From: Jannaschia donghaensis
GTDB taxonomy: Bacteria; Pseudomonadota; Alphaproteobacteria; Rhodobacterales; Rhodobacteraceae
Direction of reading: 5' to 3'
DNA length: 64,000 nt
Assembly: GCF_001403795.1 (NCBI RefSeq)
Contig: NZ_CXSU01000011.1
Location: 622,247-686,246 of the forward strand
The stretch's first letter is position 1. Every line of letters starts with the position of its first letter. The notes beneath the pieces were generated by a model. It had not been told where the DNA came from, did no database searches, and saw only the letters and a list, made by a program, of their open reading frames with translations. Positions 1 to 8,901 of this stretch are shown piece by piece. Made by a program: the position numbers and the translations under genes.

Positions 1-801
1 CGGCGGCATGACGCCGAAGCGCGCGTTGCGGATGGTGTATTCGACCGACGCCTCGTCCCCGCCATACAGCCAGATCGCATCCGTCAGGTTGGGCGCGCCC
101 TGTTCGCGGTCGCCCAGACCCGCATCGCCGTGGCACGACGCGCAATTGTCGGCGTAAAGCAGCGCGCCATCGGCGTCCGGCTGGGCCAACTCGCTCAGGC
201 TGCGGACGTGTGCGGTCAGTGCGGCGATCTCCTCGTCCGACAGGACCTCGTCGAAGGCGGGCATCTGGGACCAACGCGCGTCGGGATCGTCTTCGTTGCG
301 GATACCATGGCGGACGGTCGTCGCGATTTCTTCCAGCGTGCCCCCCCAAAGCCAATCGTCGTCAAGAAGGTTCGGATAGCCCGCCGCCTGAACACCCGCC
401 GCCCCGCGCCCGTGACATTGGGAGCAATTGTTGGCGAAGACGGAGGATCCGGCGGACACAGCGAAGCGGTGCAACTCTTCGTTGGCGGGCAGCACGGCCA
501 GGTCGGTGGCGACCAGGCTGTCGATCAGATCGGCGTTCGAAAGTGCAACGCGGTCGATGTCGGCGGCGACTTCGGCGCGTGTCGACCAACCGAGGATTCC
601 TGTGGTCGCCCCGGACACGAGCGGCCAAGCGGGGAACAGGACGACATAGACCAGCCCCCAGACGATCGTCGCGTAAAAGGTCCACAGCCACCAGCGCGGC
701 AGCGGCGTGTTCAACTCCTCGATCCCATCCCAGCTGTGACCGGTGGTTTCGGTCCCCGTTTCTTCGTCGATGCGCCGACCTTTGGTATCCCTGTCGGTCA
801 T
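1..801 (-). CDS. ccoP: cbb3-type cytochrome c oxidase subunit III, di-heme CcoP (3' end outside window)
   Basis: Membrane-anchored di-heme cytochrome c that passes electrons to the CcoO/CcoN core of the high-affinity cbb3 terminal oxidase. 267 residues are visible and the C-terminus runs off the window. An N-terminal soluble stretch is followed by one membrane helix (about residues 37-58), then two heme c sites: CSQCH at 126-130 and CASCH at 220-224. The ATG overlaps the ccoQ stop by 4 bp (ATGA), so it is the last of four translationally linked genes ccoN-O-Q-P. The identification rests on the two CxxCH motifs, the single anchor and the operon order; it is not in doubt. Confidence 0.95.
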   Translation of the reverse strand, partial: MTDRDTKGRRIDEETGTETTGHSWDGIEELNTPLPRWWLWTFYATIVWGLVYVVLFPAWPLVSGATTGILGWSTRAEVAADIDRVALSNADLIDSLVATDLAVLPANEELHRFAVSAGSSVFANNCSQCHGRGAAGVQAAGYPNLLDDDWLWGGTLEEIATTVRHGIRNEDDPDARWSQMPAFDEVLSDEEIAALTAHVRSLSELAQPDADGALLYADNCASCHGDAGLGDREQGAPNLTDAIWLYGGDEASVEYTIRNARFGVMPP

Positions 802-1040
802 TTGGAATTCCTTTGGCCGCGGTCGGATGCACCGTGGTCGCAGGTGCAATCCGGGCAGGCATTCGCGCAGGCCGCCGGCGGTGGGGCGTGGTCGTCGTTG
901 AACGCCAATTGCGCCGCCTCGTCGTGCAGGGCGCGCGATCCGGGGCGGAAGACCCAGATCGCCATGCCGACGAAGAAGGTGAAGAACGCCAGAAGGCCCC
1001 AGCTGTCGGCGATTTCGCGCAGGAGTGAATAGAGATCCAT
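798..1040 (-). CDS. ccoQ: cbb3-type cytochrome oxidase subunit CcoQ with Cys-rich tail
   Basis: Small non-catalytic subunit of the cbb3 oxidase, in other bacteria linked to stability or assembly of the complex. 80 residues: one membrane helix at about 15-31, then a polar tail. The size, single helix and position between ccoO and ccoP are diagnostic. The tail is odd: it carries four cysteines (C58, C62, C65, C67) in a C-x3-C-x2-C-x-C arrangement followed by His69. As I know the family, CcoQ proteins are usually shorter and lack such a cluster, so it may bind metal or be redox sensitive; that is inference. It overlaps the ccoP start by 4 bp. Confidence 0.88.
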   Translation of the reverse strand: MDLYSLLREIADSWGLLAFFTFFVGMAIWVFRPGSRALHDEAAQLAFNDDHAPPPAACANACPDCTCDHGASDRGQRNSK

Positions 1041-1050
1041 GATGTGTTCC

Positions 1051-1887
1051 TCAGCGGCTGGCGTCGGGTTCGAAGGTGGAGAAATCCACCAGCGTGCCGA
1101 GCATCTGCAGATAGGCGATCAACGCGTCCATTTCGGTCAGCGCGGGCAGCCCGTCGAAGTTGCGGACCTGCGCCTTGGGATAGCGTTCCAGCAGGCCGTC
1201 GATATCCCCGAAGGGGTCCACCTGAACGCGGATGTCCGCATCGGCGGCGGCGATCATGTCATCGGTATAGGGAACGCCGACGAAGGCATGGGTCGCCACC
1301 AGCGCGCGGGTCTGATCGGTATTCAGCCTGGTATCGGCCAGGAAGGCGTATTGCGGCATGATCGATTCCGGCACCACGCTTTGCGGGTCCATCAGGTGAT
1401 CGACGTGCCATTCGTCCGAATACCGCCCCCCGACGCGGGCCAGGTCCGGCCCGGTGCGTTTTGACCCCCATTGGAACGGGTGGTCGTACATCGACTCGGC
1501 GGCCAGGGAATAATGGCCGTAGCGTTCGACCTCGTCGCGCATCGGCCGGATCATCTGGCTGTGGCAGACATAGCAGCCCTCGCGCACGTAGATGTCGCGC
1601 CCGGCCAGCTCCAGCGGGGAATAGGGGCGCATGCCCTCCACCTCCTCGATGGTGTTCTCCAGCCAGAAAAGCGGCGCGATCTCCACGATGCCGCCGACCG
1701 ACACCACCAAGAGCGATCCGACCAGAAGCAGCGTCGCGTTGCGCTCGAACCGCTGGTGGAAGGTGATGTTGGCCGTCACCTCGGGGGTCTCATTGGGCAC
1801 CTCGCCTTCCGTCAAACCCTCGGTGGCGGTCACCACCTTGGGGTCGTCGGCGGGGTCGTAGTTCGGGTCGCGGGGATTCTTGGACAT
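1051..1887 (-). CDS. ccoO: cbb3-type cytochrome c oxidase subunit II, mono-heme CcoO
   Basis: Membrane-anchored mono-heme cytochrome c of the cbb3 oxidase that relays electrons from CcoP to the CcoN active site. 278 residues: a membrane helix at about 53-75 and one heme c motif, CYVCH at 105-109. A likely axial methionine lies in the stretch SIMPQY further on. The first ~40 residues are an acidic, Pro-rich cytoplasmic extension before the conserved FERN-type start of the family, so the chosen ATG gives a longer N-terminus than usual. It starts only 4 bp after the ccoN stop and precedes ccoQ. Confidence 0.95.
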   Translation of the reverse strand: MSKNPRDPNYDPADDPKVVTATEGLTEGEVPNETPEVTANITFHQRFERNATLLLVGSLLVVSVGGIVEIAPLFWLENTIEEVEGMRPYSPLELAGRDIYVREGCYVCHSQMIRPMRDEVERYGHYSLAAESMYDHPFQWGSKRTGPDLARVGGRYSDEWHVDHLMDPQSVVPESIMPQYAFLADTRLNTDQTRALVATHAFVGVPYTDDMIAAADADIRVQVDPFGDIDGLLERYPKAQVRNFDGLPALTEMDALIAYLQMLGTLVDFSTFEPDASR

Positions 1888-1891
1888 GATC

Positions 1892-3487
1892 TCACTCCGC
1901 CGGGGTTGCGATTGCGGCCGTCTGGGGCGCGCGGATGGTCATCCACATGTTCCAGACCATCACCAGCGCACCCGAGAGGTAGAGAACGCCCCCCAGGCCG
2001 CGCACGACATACATCGGGAACTTGGCCTCGACGGTGTCGGCGAAGGAGTTCACGAGGAAGCCATTGGCATCCACCTCGCGCCACATCAGGCCTTCCATGA
2101 TTCCGGTCACCCACATCGAGGCCGCGTAGAGGACGATGCCCACCGTCGCCAACCAGAAGTGCAGGTTGATCGCCGGCATCGAATGCATCTGCGCCCGGTT
2201 CCATAGCTTCGGGGTCAGGAAATAGATGGCGGCGAAGGTGATCAGCCCGTTCCAGCCCAGCGCGCCGGAATGGACGTGCCCGATGGTCCAGTCGGTGTAA
2301 TGGGACAGCGAATTGACCGCCCGGATCGACATCATTGGGCCTTCGAAGGTGGACATGCCGTAGAAGGCGAGGCTGGCGACCATCATGCGGATGATCGGGT
2401 CGGTGCGGATCTTGTCCCACGCCCCTTCCAGCGTCATCAGACCGTTGATCATGCCGCCCCAGCTGGGCATCCACAGCACGATCGAAAACACCATGCCCAG
2501 GGTAGAGGCCCAGTCGGGCAGTGCGGTGTAATGCAGGTGGTGCGGACCGGCCCAGATGTAGAGAAAAATAAGCGCCCAGAAGTGGATGATACTCAGCTTA
2601 TAGCTGTAAACCGGGCGCCCCGCCTGCTTCGGTACGAAGTAATACATCATCCCAAGGAAACCGGCGGTAAGGAAGAAGCCGACTGCGTTATGGCCGTACC
2701 ACCACTGCGTCATCGCGTCCTGCACGCCGGCAAAGACCTGCACCGACTTGGAGCCCCAGATCGAGACCGGGATCGACAGGTTGTTGACGATGTGCAGCAT
2801 CGCGACCGTCACGATGAAGGCCAGGAAGAACCAGTTGGCGACGTAGATATGCTTCTCGCGCCGCTTGATGATCGTGCCCAGAAACACGGCCAGATAGGCG
2901 ACCCAGACGATGGTCAGCCAGATGTCGACGTACCATTCCGGCTCGGCGTATTCCTTGGATTGCGTGGACCCCAGAAGATAGCCGGTGGCCGCCAGCACGA
3001 TGAACAGATTGTAGCCCCAGAACACGAACCACGCGAGGTTGCCGCCCCAGAGCCGGGCCGACGACGTGCGCTGAACGATATAGAAGGATGTCGCGATCAG
3101 GGCGTTGCCGCCGAATGCGAAAATCACCGCCGACGTGTGCAGCGGGCGCAACCGGCCGAAATTCGTGAAGGGCTGGCCCCAGTCGAAGTTGAGCGCCGGA
3201 AACGCCAGTTGGAACGCGATGAACGTGCCCGCCAGCATCCCGATGACGCCCCAGCCCGCGGTGGCGATCACGCCGAACCGGACGGGGCCATCCATGTATC
3301 CGGTGGGGGCGGCATACCCGGTCGGAACAGGCTCCTCCATGCCGCGGATCGTGTAGAAGAACAGCCCTGCGGCCACCACCATGATGATGAGGGCGTGAAC
3401 CATATAGGCCGCGTCCTGCGCGAAATTCGCAGCCATCGCGGCCACGAGCGCGATCAGCGCCAGTATCGTGATCTTGAGATAGTCCAT
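1892..3487 (-). CDS. ccoN: cbb3-type cytochrome c oxidase subunit I, catalytic CcoN
   Basis: Catalytic heme-copper subunit of the cbb3 oxidase; it reduces O2 to water at low oxygen and pumps protons. 531 residues with about 12 membrane helices. Conserved stretches include [10 protein letters not shown], with a metal-site His, and the [19 protein letters not shown] region that carries heme and copper ligands. The first residues form a membrane helix. First gene of ccoNOQP. Its upstream region carries a near-consensus FNR site about 75 bp before the ATG, which predicts induction by FnrL when oxygen falls. Confidence 0.97.
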   Translation of the reverse strand: MDYLKITILALIALVAAMAANFAQDAAYMVHALIIMVVAAGLFFYTIRGMEEPVPTGYAAPTGYMDGPVRFGVIATAGWGVIGMLAGTFIAFQLAFPALNFDWGQPFTNFGRLRPLHTSAVIFAFGGNALIATSFYIVQRTSSARLWGGNLAWFVFWGYNLFIVLAATGYLLGSTQSKEYAEPEWYVDIWLTIVWVAYLAVFLGTIIKRREKHIYVANWFFLAFIVTVAMLHIVNNLSIPVSIWGSKSVQVFAGVQDAMTQWWYGHNAVGFFLTAGFLGMMYYFVPKQAGRPVYSYKLSIIHFWALIFLYIWAGPHHLHYTALPDWASTLGMVFSIVLWMPSWGGMINGLMTLEGAWDKIRTDPIIRMMVASLAFYGMSTFEGPMMSIRAVNSLSHYTDWTIGHVHSGALGWNGLITFAAIYFLTPKLWNRAQMHSMPAINLHFWLATVGIVLYAASMWVTGIMEGLMWREVDANGFLVNSFADTVEAKFPMYVVRGLGGVLYLSGALVMVWNMWMTIRAPQTAAIATPAE

Positions 3488-3564
3488 GGGCGTCCCTTCC
3501 GTCCGGGGGCCGCCATCACGGACCCTCTTGCCCCGACGGCTAGGTGAGTCGCGCGCGGGCGGCC

Positions 3565-3578
3565 TTGATCTGGGTCAA
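3565..3578. promoter_or_regulatory. FNR/FnrL-type operator upstream of ccoN
   Basis: TTGAT-CTGG-GTCAA matches the FNR dyad TTGAT-N4-ATCAA with one mismatch. It lies in the intergenic region between divergent ccoN and the universal stress protein gene, about 78 bp from the ccoN ATG. FnrL activation of ccoNOQP is well established in Rhodobacter-type bacteria, and fnrL lies less than 1 kb away. Confidence 0.8.
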
Positions 3579-3626
3579 GCGGGGGCCGATCGCGGCGCAT
3601 CCTTTCGGTCGGGGGGTGTCGGCGGA

Positions 3627-3640
3627 TTGATCCATGTCAT
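3627..3640. promoter_or_regulatory. Second, weaker FNR-like site facing the usp gene
   Basis: TTGAT-CCAT-GTCAT keeps one perfect half-site and three of five bases of the other (two mismatches to the dyad). It lies 56 bp before the universal stress protein ATG and 49 bp from the stronger site. It could serve the usp promoter; the second half-site is degenerate, so this is a candidate only. Confidence 0.45.
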
Positions 3641-3695
3641 TGCGACCGGCGGACAGACGGTCGATCGTCGAGGCTCACCCTTGGAGGACGGCCCG

Positions 3696-4127
3696 ATGTT
3701 CAAGAAGATCCTGGCGACGTTCGACGGCTCCGACCATGCCGAAAAGGCGCTGCGCGTGGCCGCCGACATGGCCGAGAAATACGGCGGCACGCTTGAGATC
3801 GTCTATGTTCCGGAGGTGCCGACGACGGCGATCGCGATGGGGGCCTCCGCAATCGAAATGCCGGTGCGCGGCCCCGACTTCGAAGCCCACAACAAAGCGG
3901 TGCTGGACCGGGCAGAGGCCATCGCCGCCGACGCCGGTCTTTCCGCATCGGCGCAGACGTTGGACGGCAGCCCGGCCGAAGCCATCCTGGGCTACGCGAC
4001 CGCCACCGATGCCGATCTGATCGTTGCCGGACGCCGTGGGTTGGGCACGTTGAAGGGTCTGGTCATGGGCAGCGTGTCGCAAAAGCTGACGGCCCATGCG
4101 AAATGCCCGATCCTGACGATCCAGTAG
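3696..4127 (+). CDS. Universal stress protein (UspA family)
   Basis: Small cytoplasmic alpha/beta nucleotide-binding protein of the Usp family; members often accompany FNR-controlled genes and respond to oxygen limitation or other stress. 143 residues covering one complete Usp domain. The C-terminal ATP-binding signature G-x2-G-x9-G-S is intact (G112, G115, G125, S126), so an ATP-binding type is likely. The start was chosen at the ATG preceded by GGAGG at about 3684-3688; the frame stays open upstream but that stretch holds the FNR sites. It is divergent from ccoN and convergent with fnrL. Confidence 0.93.
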   Translation: MFKKILATFDGSDHAEKALRVAADMAEKYGGTLEIVYVPEVPTTAIAMGASAIEMPVRGPDFEAHNKAVLDRAEAIAADAGLSASAQTLDGSPAEAILGYATATDADLIVAGRRGLGTLKGLVMGSVSQKLTAHAKCPILTIQ

Positions 4128-4183
4128 GACTAGGGCCAGTAGAATTCAGGCCAGTAAGTTCGGACGGGTCGTCGAACCGATGC

Positions 4184-4915
4184 TCAGTCTACGAGGCCGC
4201 CATCCTCGTCGTCTCCGGCTTCGGTCATCAGGACGGAAAGATCGTCGCACAGAACGCCCCGCTTGCCGTCCAGGCGGATAACGCCGTCTTTTTTCAACGC
4301 ACTGATCTGGCGGCTGACGGTTTCGATCGTCAGACCCAGATAGGTGGCCATCGCCTCGCGCGTCAGCGGCAGATCGGCGCGCAGCGGGCGCGCAGCGGTG
4401 GAGGCGCGACGCAGCACGATGGCCAGCAAAGTCGCCACTTTTTCCCGCGCTGTCTTGCGCCCGAGGACGAGCATCCAGTCGCGCGCCGCGTCCAATTCGT
4501 CGAGCGACATTTCCAGCAGCCGACCTGCGACATGGGGGGTTTCGGCCATCATCGTCTCGAATGCGGGGCGGTCGAACATGCACATGGTAACGTCGGTGGC
4601 CGCGACGACTTCGTAGGGGGCCGCGGCGCGACCGGGCCGGCCGACGAAATCCGACGGCAACAACAGACCGACCATCTGCATCCGACCATCCTCCATCGAA
4701 CGGGTCAGCGTGGCGCAACCGATGACGATGGATGCGACGAAGGGCAGAGCATCGCCTTCCAGCACGATCGTTTCCCCGGCCTTCCACGACCGGTACGACT
4801 TCATCGAAGCCAGCCGGTCGAGTTCGGGGCCGTCGCAACTGGCGCAGACGGCGCGGTGCCGGATCGGGCACTGATTGCAATCCGACTTGGCAAGCTGAAG
4901 GTCGATGCGGGTCAT
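4184..4915 (-). CDS. fnrL: FnrL, oxygen-sensing Crp/Fnr transcription regulator
   Basis: Global anaerobic/microaerobic regulator. It has an N-terminal cyclic-nucleotide-type beta barrel and a C-terminal helix-turn-helix. An oxygen-labile 4Fe-4S cluster is expected on C13, C16, C24 and C112, which match the FnrL ligand pattern; C27 is extra. The recognition helix (about 186-208) contains E198, S201 and R202, the E-x2-S-R residues that read TTGAT half-sites. 243 residues, normal length. It is divergent from hemN with a perfect FNR box between them, suggesting autoregulation. Confidence 0.96.
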   Translation of the reverse strand: MTRIDLQLAKSDCNQCPIRHRAVCASCDGPELDRLASMKSYRSWKAGETIVLEGDALPFVASIVIGCATLTRSMEDGRMQMVGLLLPSDFVGRPGRAAAPYEVVAATDVTMCMFDRPAFETMMAETPHVAGRLLEMSLDELDAARDWMLVLGRKTAREKVATLLAIVLRRASTAARPLRADLPLTREAMATYLGLTIETVSRQISALKKDGVIRLDGKRGVLCDDLSVLMTEAGDDEDGGLVD

Positions 4916-4935
4916 GACCCTTCATTCCACGCGGT

Positions 4936-4949
4936 TTGATGCACATCAA
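4936..4949. promoter_or_regulatory. Perfect FNR box between fnrL and hemN
   Basis: TTGAT-GCAC-ATCAA is an exact match to the FNR dyad. It lies 21 bp upstream of the fnrL ATG and 37 bp upstream of the chosen hemN ATG. It is placed to control hemN (activation) and fnrL (autoregulation, probably repression because it is so close to the start). Its position also argues against a hemN start further upstream. Confidence 0.9.
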
Positions 4950-4985
4950 GGCGGACGCCGGAACGTCACGGCAAGTCTGGGTTCC

Positions 4986-6329
4986 ATGACAGATGACATC
5001 GCACCGTCCACCGCCCGTGCCCTGGCTGGCCGCGCGCCCCGTTATACCAGTTATCCGCCGGCGACGCAGTTCACCGCGTCCGTGGGGCCGGATCAGGCAC
5101 TGGCCTGGCTTGGCCGGGTCGACCCGTCCGAGCCTGTGTCCATCTACGTTCATATTCCGTTTTGCCGTCGGCTCTGCTGGTTCTGCGCGTGCCGTACGCA
5201 GGGGGCGAAGACGGTCGCGCCGCTGGCACCCTATCTCGATGCGTTGGAGCGGGAGATCGCGCTGGTCGCGACGGCGTTGCCGCCCGGCCTCCGGGTCGGA
5301 CATCTTCACCTTGGGGGTGGCACACCGACGTTTCTGCCCCCCCGCCTGATGGCGCGGCTGTTCGCGATGCTGGACCGCGCGTTTCCCCGCACCCCGGGCG
5401 TCGAGATTTCGGTGGAGGTGGACCCGACCGAACTGGACGATGCCCGGCTGGACGCGCTTGCCGCCGGCGGCGTCACGCGGGCGAGCCTTGGCGTGCAGGA
5501 TTTCGAGCCGAAGGTTCAGGCCGCCATCGGGCGCCCGCAGGGTTTTGCCCAGACGCAGGCGGCCGTCGATGGGTTGCGGGCGCGGGACATCGCGGCGATC
5601 AATCTGGACCTGCTCTATGGTCTGCCCCATCAGACCGGCGAGACGCTGGCGCGAACGATCGAGCTTGCCCTTTCGCTGACCCCCGATCGACTGGCGCTTT
5701 ATGGCTATGCCCATGTTCCCTGGGCGTCCAAACGTCAGATCATGATCCGGGAGGCGGATTTGCCCGGTCCGGCCATGCGTCTGAACCTGACGCGCCTTGC
5801 CGCCGGTCGTTTTCGCGATGCGGGGTACCGCCGTGTCGGCATCGACCATTTTGCACGGCCCGACGATCCGATGACCCGCGCCGCACAGGACGGAACGCTG
5901 CGGCGCAATTTCCAGGGCTACACCGTCGATTCCGCGTCGACCCTGATCGGGCTTGGGGCGTCCGCAATCTCCTGCCTGCCGCAGGGCTTCGTTCAGAATG
6001 CCAGCCGAACCGCCGATTGGAAGGCGCGCTTGGTGCAGGGGCGGCTTGCGACGGTGCGGGGACATGCGCTCAAACCATCGGACCGGCTGGAGGGCGCGGT
6101 GATCGAGCGGCTGCTTTGCGATTTCACGGTCGATCCGGCCCGGTTCCACGACCCGGTCGCGGTGCGTCGGATGATCGGCCGCGCGGCGCAGGCCTGGCCC
6201 GACGCCGCCCGGATCGGGGGCGACGGCATTCTGCGTCTCAGGCGGGACGCGCGGCACATCGCGCGCATGATCGCCATGGAAATGGACGCTTACGCCGCCC
6301 CCGAAGGCAGGCACAGCGTCGCGGTTTGA
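4986..6329 (+). CDS. hemN: Oxygen-independent coproporphyrinogen III oxidase (radical SAM)
   Basis: Converts coproporphyrinogen III to protoporphyrinogen IX without oxygen, supplying heme (and possibly bacteriochlorophyll precursors) under low O2. The radical SAM cluster motif C-x3-C-x2-C is at C60, C64, C67, with the typical extra C69. A SAM-binding GGGTPTFL stretch follows. 447 residues, matching the ~450 of true HemN rather than shorter HemW-type proteins. The ATG at 4986 was preferred to a possible upstream start because the latter would place the FNR box inside the gene. Convergent with the GcvT-family flavoprotein gene. Confidence 0.94.
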   Translation: MTDDIAPSTARALAGRAPRYTSYPPATQFTASVGPDQALAWLGRVDPSEPVSIYVHIPFCRRLCWFCACRTQGAKTVAPLAPYLDALEREIALVATALPPGLRVGHLHLGGGTPTFLPPRLMARLFAMLDRAFPRTPGVEISVEVDPTELDDARLDALAAGGVTRASLGVQDFEPKVQAAIGRPQGFAQTQAAVDGLRARDIAAINLDLLYGLPHQTGETLARTIELALSLTPDRLALYGYAHVPWASKRQIMIREADLPGPAMRLNLTRLAAGRFRDAGYRRVGIDHFARPDDPMTRAAQDGTLRRNFQGYTVDSASTLIGLGASAISCLPQGFVQNASRTADWKARLVQGRLATVRGHALKPSDRLEGAVIERLLCDFTVDPARFHDPVAVRRMIGRAAQAWPDAARIGGDGILRLRRDARHIARMIAMEMDAYAAPEGRHSVAV

Positions 6330-6358
6330 CGTCGTGCGGGTCGCTGTGCAGAGGGCTG

Positions 6359-8794
6359 TCAGGATCGCATTCGGTCGAATCCCGGGTCGTAGGGTGACGG
6401 TGCGATGATCTTCGCGGGCACGGGGTCGCCGACGATATCGACGTGCAGCGCCGTTCCCGGTTCGGCAAGGTCGGGGTCCACGAAGGCATAGGCCAGGTTC
6501 AATCTGGTCCGGTGCCCCCAATCGCCGGACGTGACGGTGCCCACGATCCGCCCGTCGCGACGGACCGACGCACCCCCAAGGCCCGGCGCGTGATCGCAGT
6601 CGATCGCCAGCGTGACGCGTGTTTTCCGGTGGCCCGCGGCCGCGCGTGTCACCAGCGCGTCCTTGCCCACGAAGTCCGGCTTCTCCAGCTTCACGAAGCG
6701 GTCCAGACCGGTTTCGAACGGATCGAATTCGGTCAAGATGTCCGCCTTCCAGTGCAGAAACCCTTTCTCCATCCGCATCGACTCCACGGCCCGTGACCCG
6801 AACAGCCGCAGGTCGTGCGCGGCCCCCGCCTTGCGCAATGCCGCGTAGGCGGCCTGCAGGTTCTGGTTGGGGATGTGCAACTCGTAGGCCAATTCGCCCG
6901 AGAAACTGACACCCAGAACGGTCGCGGGCGCGATCCCGATGTGCGTCTCGCGTGCCGAAAGCCAAGGGAATGCTTCCCTGGACCAATCGCCCCGCGCCAC
7001 CGCCGACAGCACGTCGCGGGCACGCGGGCCCGCCAGAACCAGGATGGTCTGAGCATTGGTCAACGACCGGATCGTGACGTCCTCGCTGGGGCGCAGATGC
7101 GACGTCAGCCAATCCATGTCGTGAAATTCCGACGCCGCGGCCGATCCGTACCAGACGCGCTCCGGGCCACGGTCGGATGCGGGTAGGTTGATCAGCGTCG
7201 CTTCTGCCTTGAGCATACCGTGATGGTTGAGCAGGTACCCAAGGCCCACGCGCCCCGGCCTGCGCGGGACTGTCCCGCAGACCATCCGGTCGAGAAAGGC
7301 ATGGGTGTCAGTGCCGGTCAATTCGAAGCGGTTGAAGCCGGACACTTCGGTCAGGCCCACGCCGGTGGCGACGGCCTGCACCTCGGCGGCGACGAGGGCG
7401 TGAACCTCGTTGAAATGATAGCCGAGTGTTTCCGTGAAATCGGGTGCCGGTTTGATGTAATCGACCCGTTCCCAGCCATTCACGGTTCCCATTTCGGCCC
7501 CTTCGCCCAGCAGGAGCGGCGTCAGCGGCGTGGTCTTCATCGGCCGGCCCGCCGGGCGATGTTCGTGGGGGAAGTGGAACCGGAATTCGTTCTGGTAATC
7601 CTCGACGGCCTTCAATGCCGTCAACTCAACGGTCGCATGGCCCGTGAACCGCCGGGGATCGATGATCCAGGTGTCGTATTCCGCTTCGCCGTGCACGATC
7701 TGCTGGGCCAGAAGCCAGCCATGGCCGCCCCCTTCGCCCAGACCGGCGCGCAAACCGATGATGCAGAAGGCGTTCCGCTTGCCGGGGACCGGTCCGACCA
7801 GGGGCGCGCCGTCGATTGTATAGGTGATCGGTCCATTCACAACCTCCCGGATCCCCGTTTCCATCAGCGCGGGCATTCGTTCGAAGGCCCCTTCCAGCAC
7901 GTCGGTCACCCGGTCCAGATCATCGGGGCAGAGCGCGTTGGTGAAATGCGGATCGATCCCGTCCATGCCCCAGGTCCGGCAATCCTGTTCGTAGAACCCC
8001 AAAAGCAGCCCGCCTTTTTCCTGACGGCAGTAATAGTCGCTGATCGGGCAGCGCAGCAGCGGCATCCGATGCCCGGCGTCGGCGATGGCTGGGATATCTT
8101 CGGTCAGGAAATACTGATGTTCCATCGACGCAACGGGGTGGCTTACCCCCATCATCGCGCCGATCTCGTTGCAGCGGTATCCGCCCGCGTTGACCACGAC
8201 GTCGCATCGCACGTCGCCCTTGTCGGTATGAACGGTCCAAGTGGCGTCGGCGTGTTGCGTCAGCCCGGTGACCTGCGTGTGACGGTTGACCTCCGCCCCC
8301 GCCAGCCGCGCGCGGCGGGCCAGCGCCTGGCACAGCTGGGCGGGATCGATGTGCCCATCCGTCGGATCCCACAGCCCCCCCAGAAGGTTGTCGGTCGAGA
8401 TCAGAGGATGACGCCGGGCGCATTCGGCGGCGTCGATGACTTCGAACTCCACGTCCATCCCGGCGGCCATCGAAGTGAAGTGGCGGTAGCCATCCATCTG
8501 CGCCTGTGTGTTCGCCAACCGGATGCCGCCGTCGCCGAAGTTGTAGCCCACCGGATAGTCGGCATCGTCGCGCAGATCCTTGTAGAGCGAGATGGAATGA
8601 GACTTCAGCCCCACCATTGTCTGCGTCATGCCGAAGTTCGTGACTTGCGCGGCGGAATGCCAGGTCGTGCCGGACGTCAGCTCGTCCCGCTCGATCAACA
8701 TGACGTCGGTCCAGCCTTCCTGCGTCAGATGATAGAGCGCGGAGCATCCCGCGATTCCGCCGCCGATGACGACGACCCGTGCCTGATCCCGCAT
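6359..8794 (-). CDS. Dimethylglycine/sarcosine dehydrogenase-like flavoprotein (DAO + GcvT domains)
   Basis: Probable oxidative demethylase of an N-methylated glycine or related amine, passing the one-carbon unit to tetrahydrofolate. Residues about 1-380 form a FAD-binding DAO-type oxidoreductase with GGGIAG at 11-16, then a short FAO_M-like linker; about 430-800 are GcvT plus GcvT C-terminal domains. H46 in the stretch TSGTTWHSA sits where the covalently flavinylated histidine of dimethylglycine dehydrogenase is expected. 811 residues, normal for this fusion. Single gene downstream of znuB on the same strand, without obvious partners here. The exact substrate cannot be told from sequence. 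Confidence 0.85.
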   Translation of the reverse strand: MRDQARVVVIGGGIAGCSALYHLTQEGWTDVMLIERDELTSGTTWHSAAQVTNFGMTQTMVGLKSHSISLYKDLRDDADYPVGYNFGDGGIRLANTQAQMDGYRHFTSMAAGMDVEFEVIDAAECARRHPLISTDNLLGGLWDPTDGHIDPAQLCQALARRARLAGAEVNRHTQVTGLTQHADATWTVHTDKGDVRCDVVVNAGGYRCNEIGAMMGVSHPVASMEHQYFLTEDIPAIADAGHRMPLLRCPISDYYCRQEKGGLLLGFYEQDCRTWGMDGIDPHFTNALCPDDLDRVTDVLEGAFERMPALMETGIREVVNGPITYTIDGAPLVGPVPGKRNAFCIIGLRAGLGEGGGHGWLLAQQIVHGEAEYDTWIIDPRRFTGHATVELTALKAVEDYQNEFRFHFPHEHRPAGRPMKTTPLTPLLLGEGAEMGTVNGWERVDYIKPAPDFTETLGYHFNEVHALVAAEVQAVATGVGLTEVSGFNRFELTGTDTHAFLDRMVCGTVPRRPGRVGLGYLLNHHGMLKAEATLINLPASDRGPERVWYGSAAASEFHDMDWLTSHLRPSEDVTIRSLTNAQTILVLAGPRARDVLSAVARGDWSREAFPWLSARETHIGIAPATVLGVSFSGELAYELHIPNQNLQAAYAALRKAGAAHDLRLFGSRAVESMRMEKGFLHWKADILTEFDPFETGLDRFVKLEKPDFVGKDALVTRAAAGHRKTRVTLAIDCDHAPGLGGASVRRDGRIVGTVTSGDWGHRTRLNLAYAFVDPDLAEPGTALHVDIVGDPVPAKIIAPSPYDPGFDRMRS

Positions 8795-8901
8795 CTGGTC
8801 GGTATCCTTTCAGAAAACTTTGGCCTGTGTCCTTGATGGCCCGATGTCTGCGAAACGCAAGGATTTCGTGGCCGGCATCGCCGCCCATGTCGGTGGCAGA
8901 C

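Noticed and set aside
4146-7112. Long minus-strand frame across fnrL, hemN and part of the flavoprotein gene
   Set aside because: A shadow spanning three real genes in other frames; biased composition and no domain.
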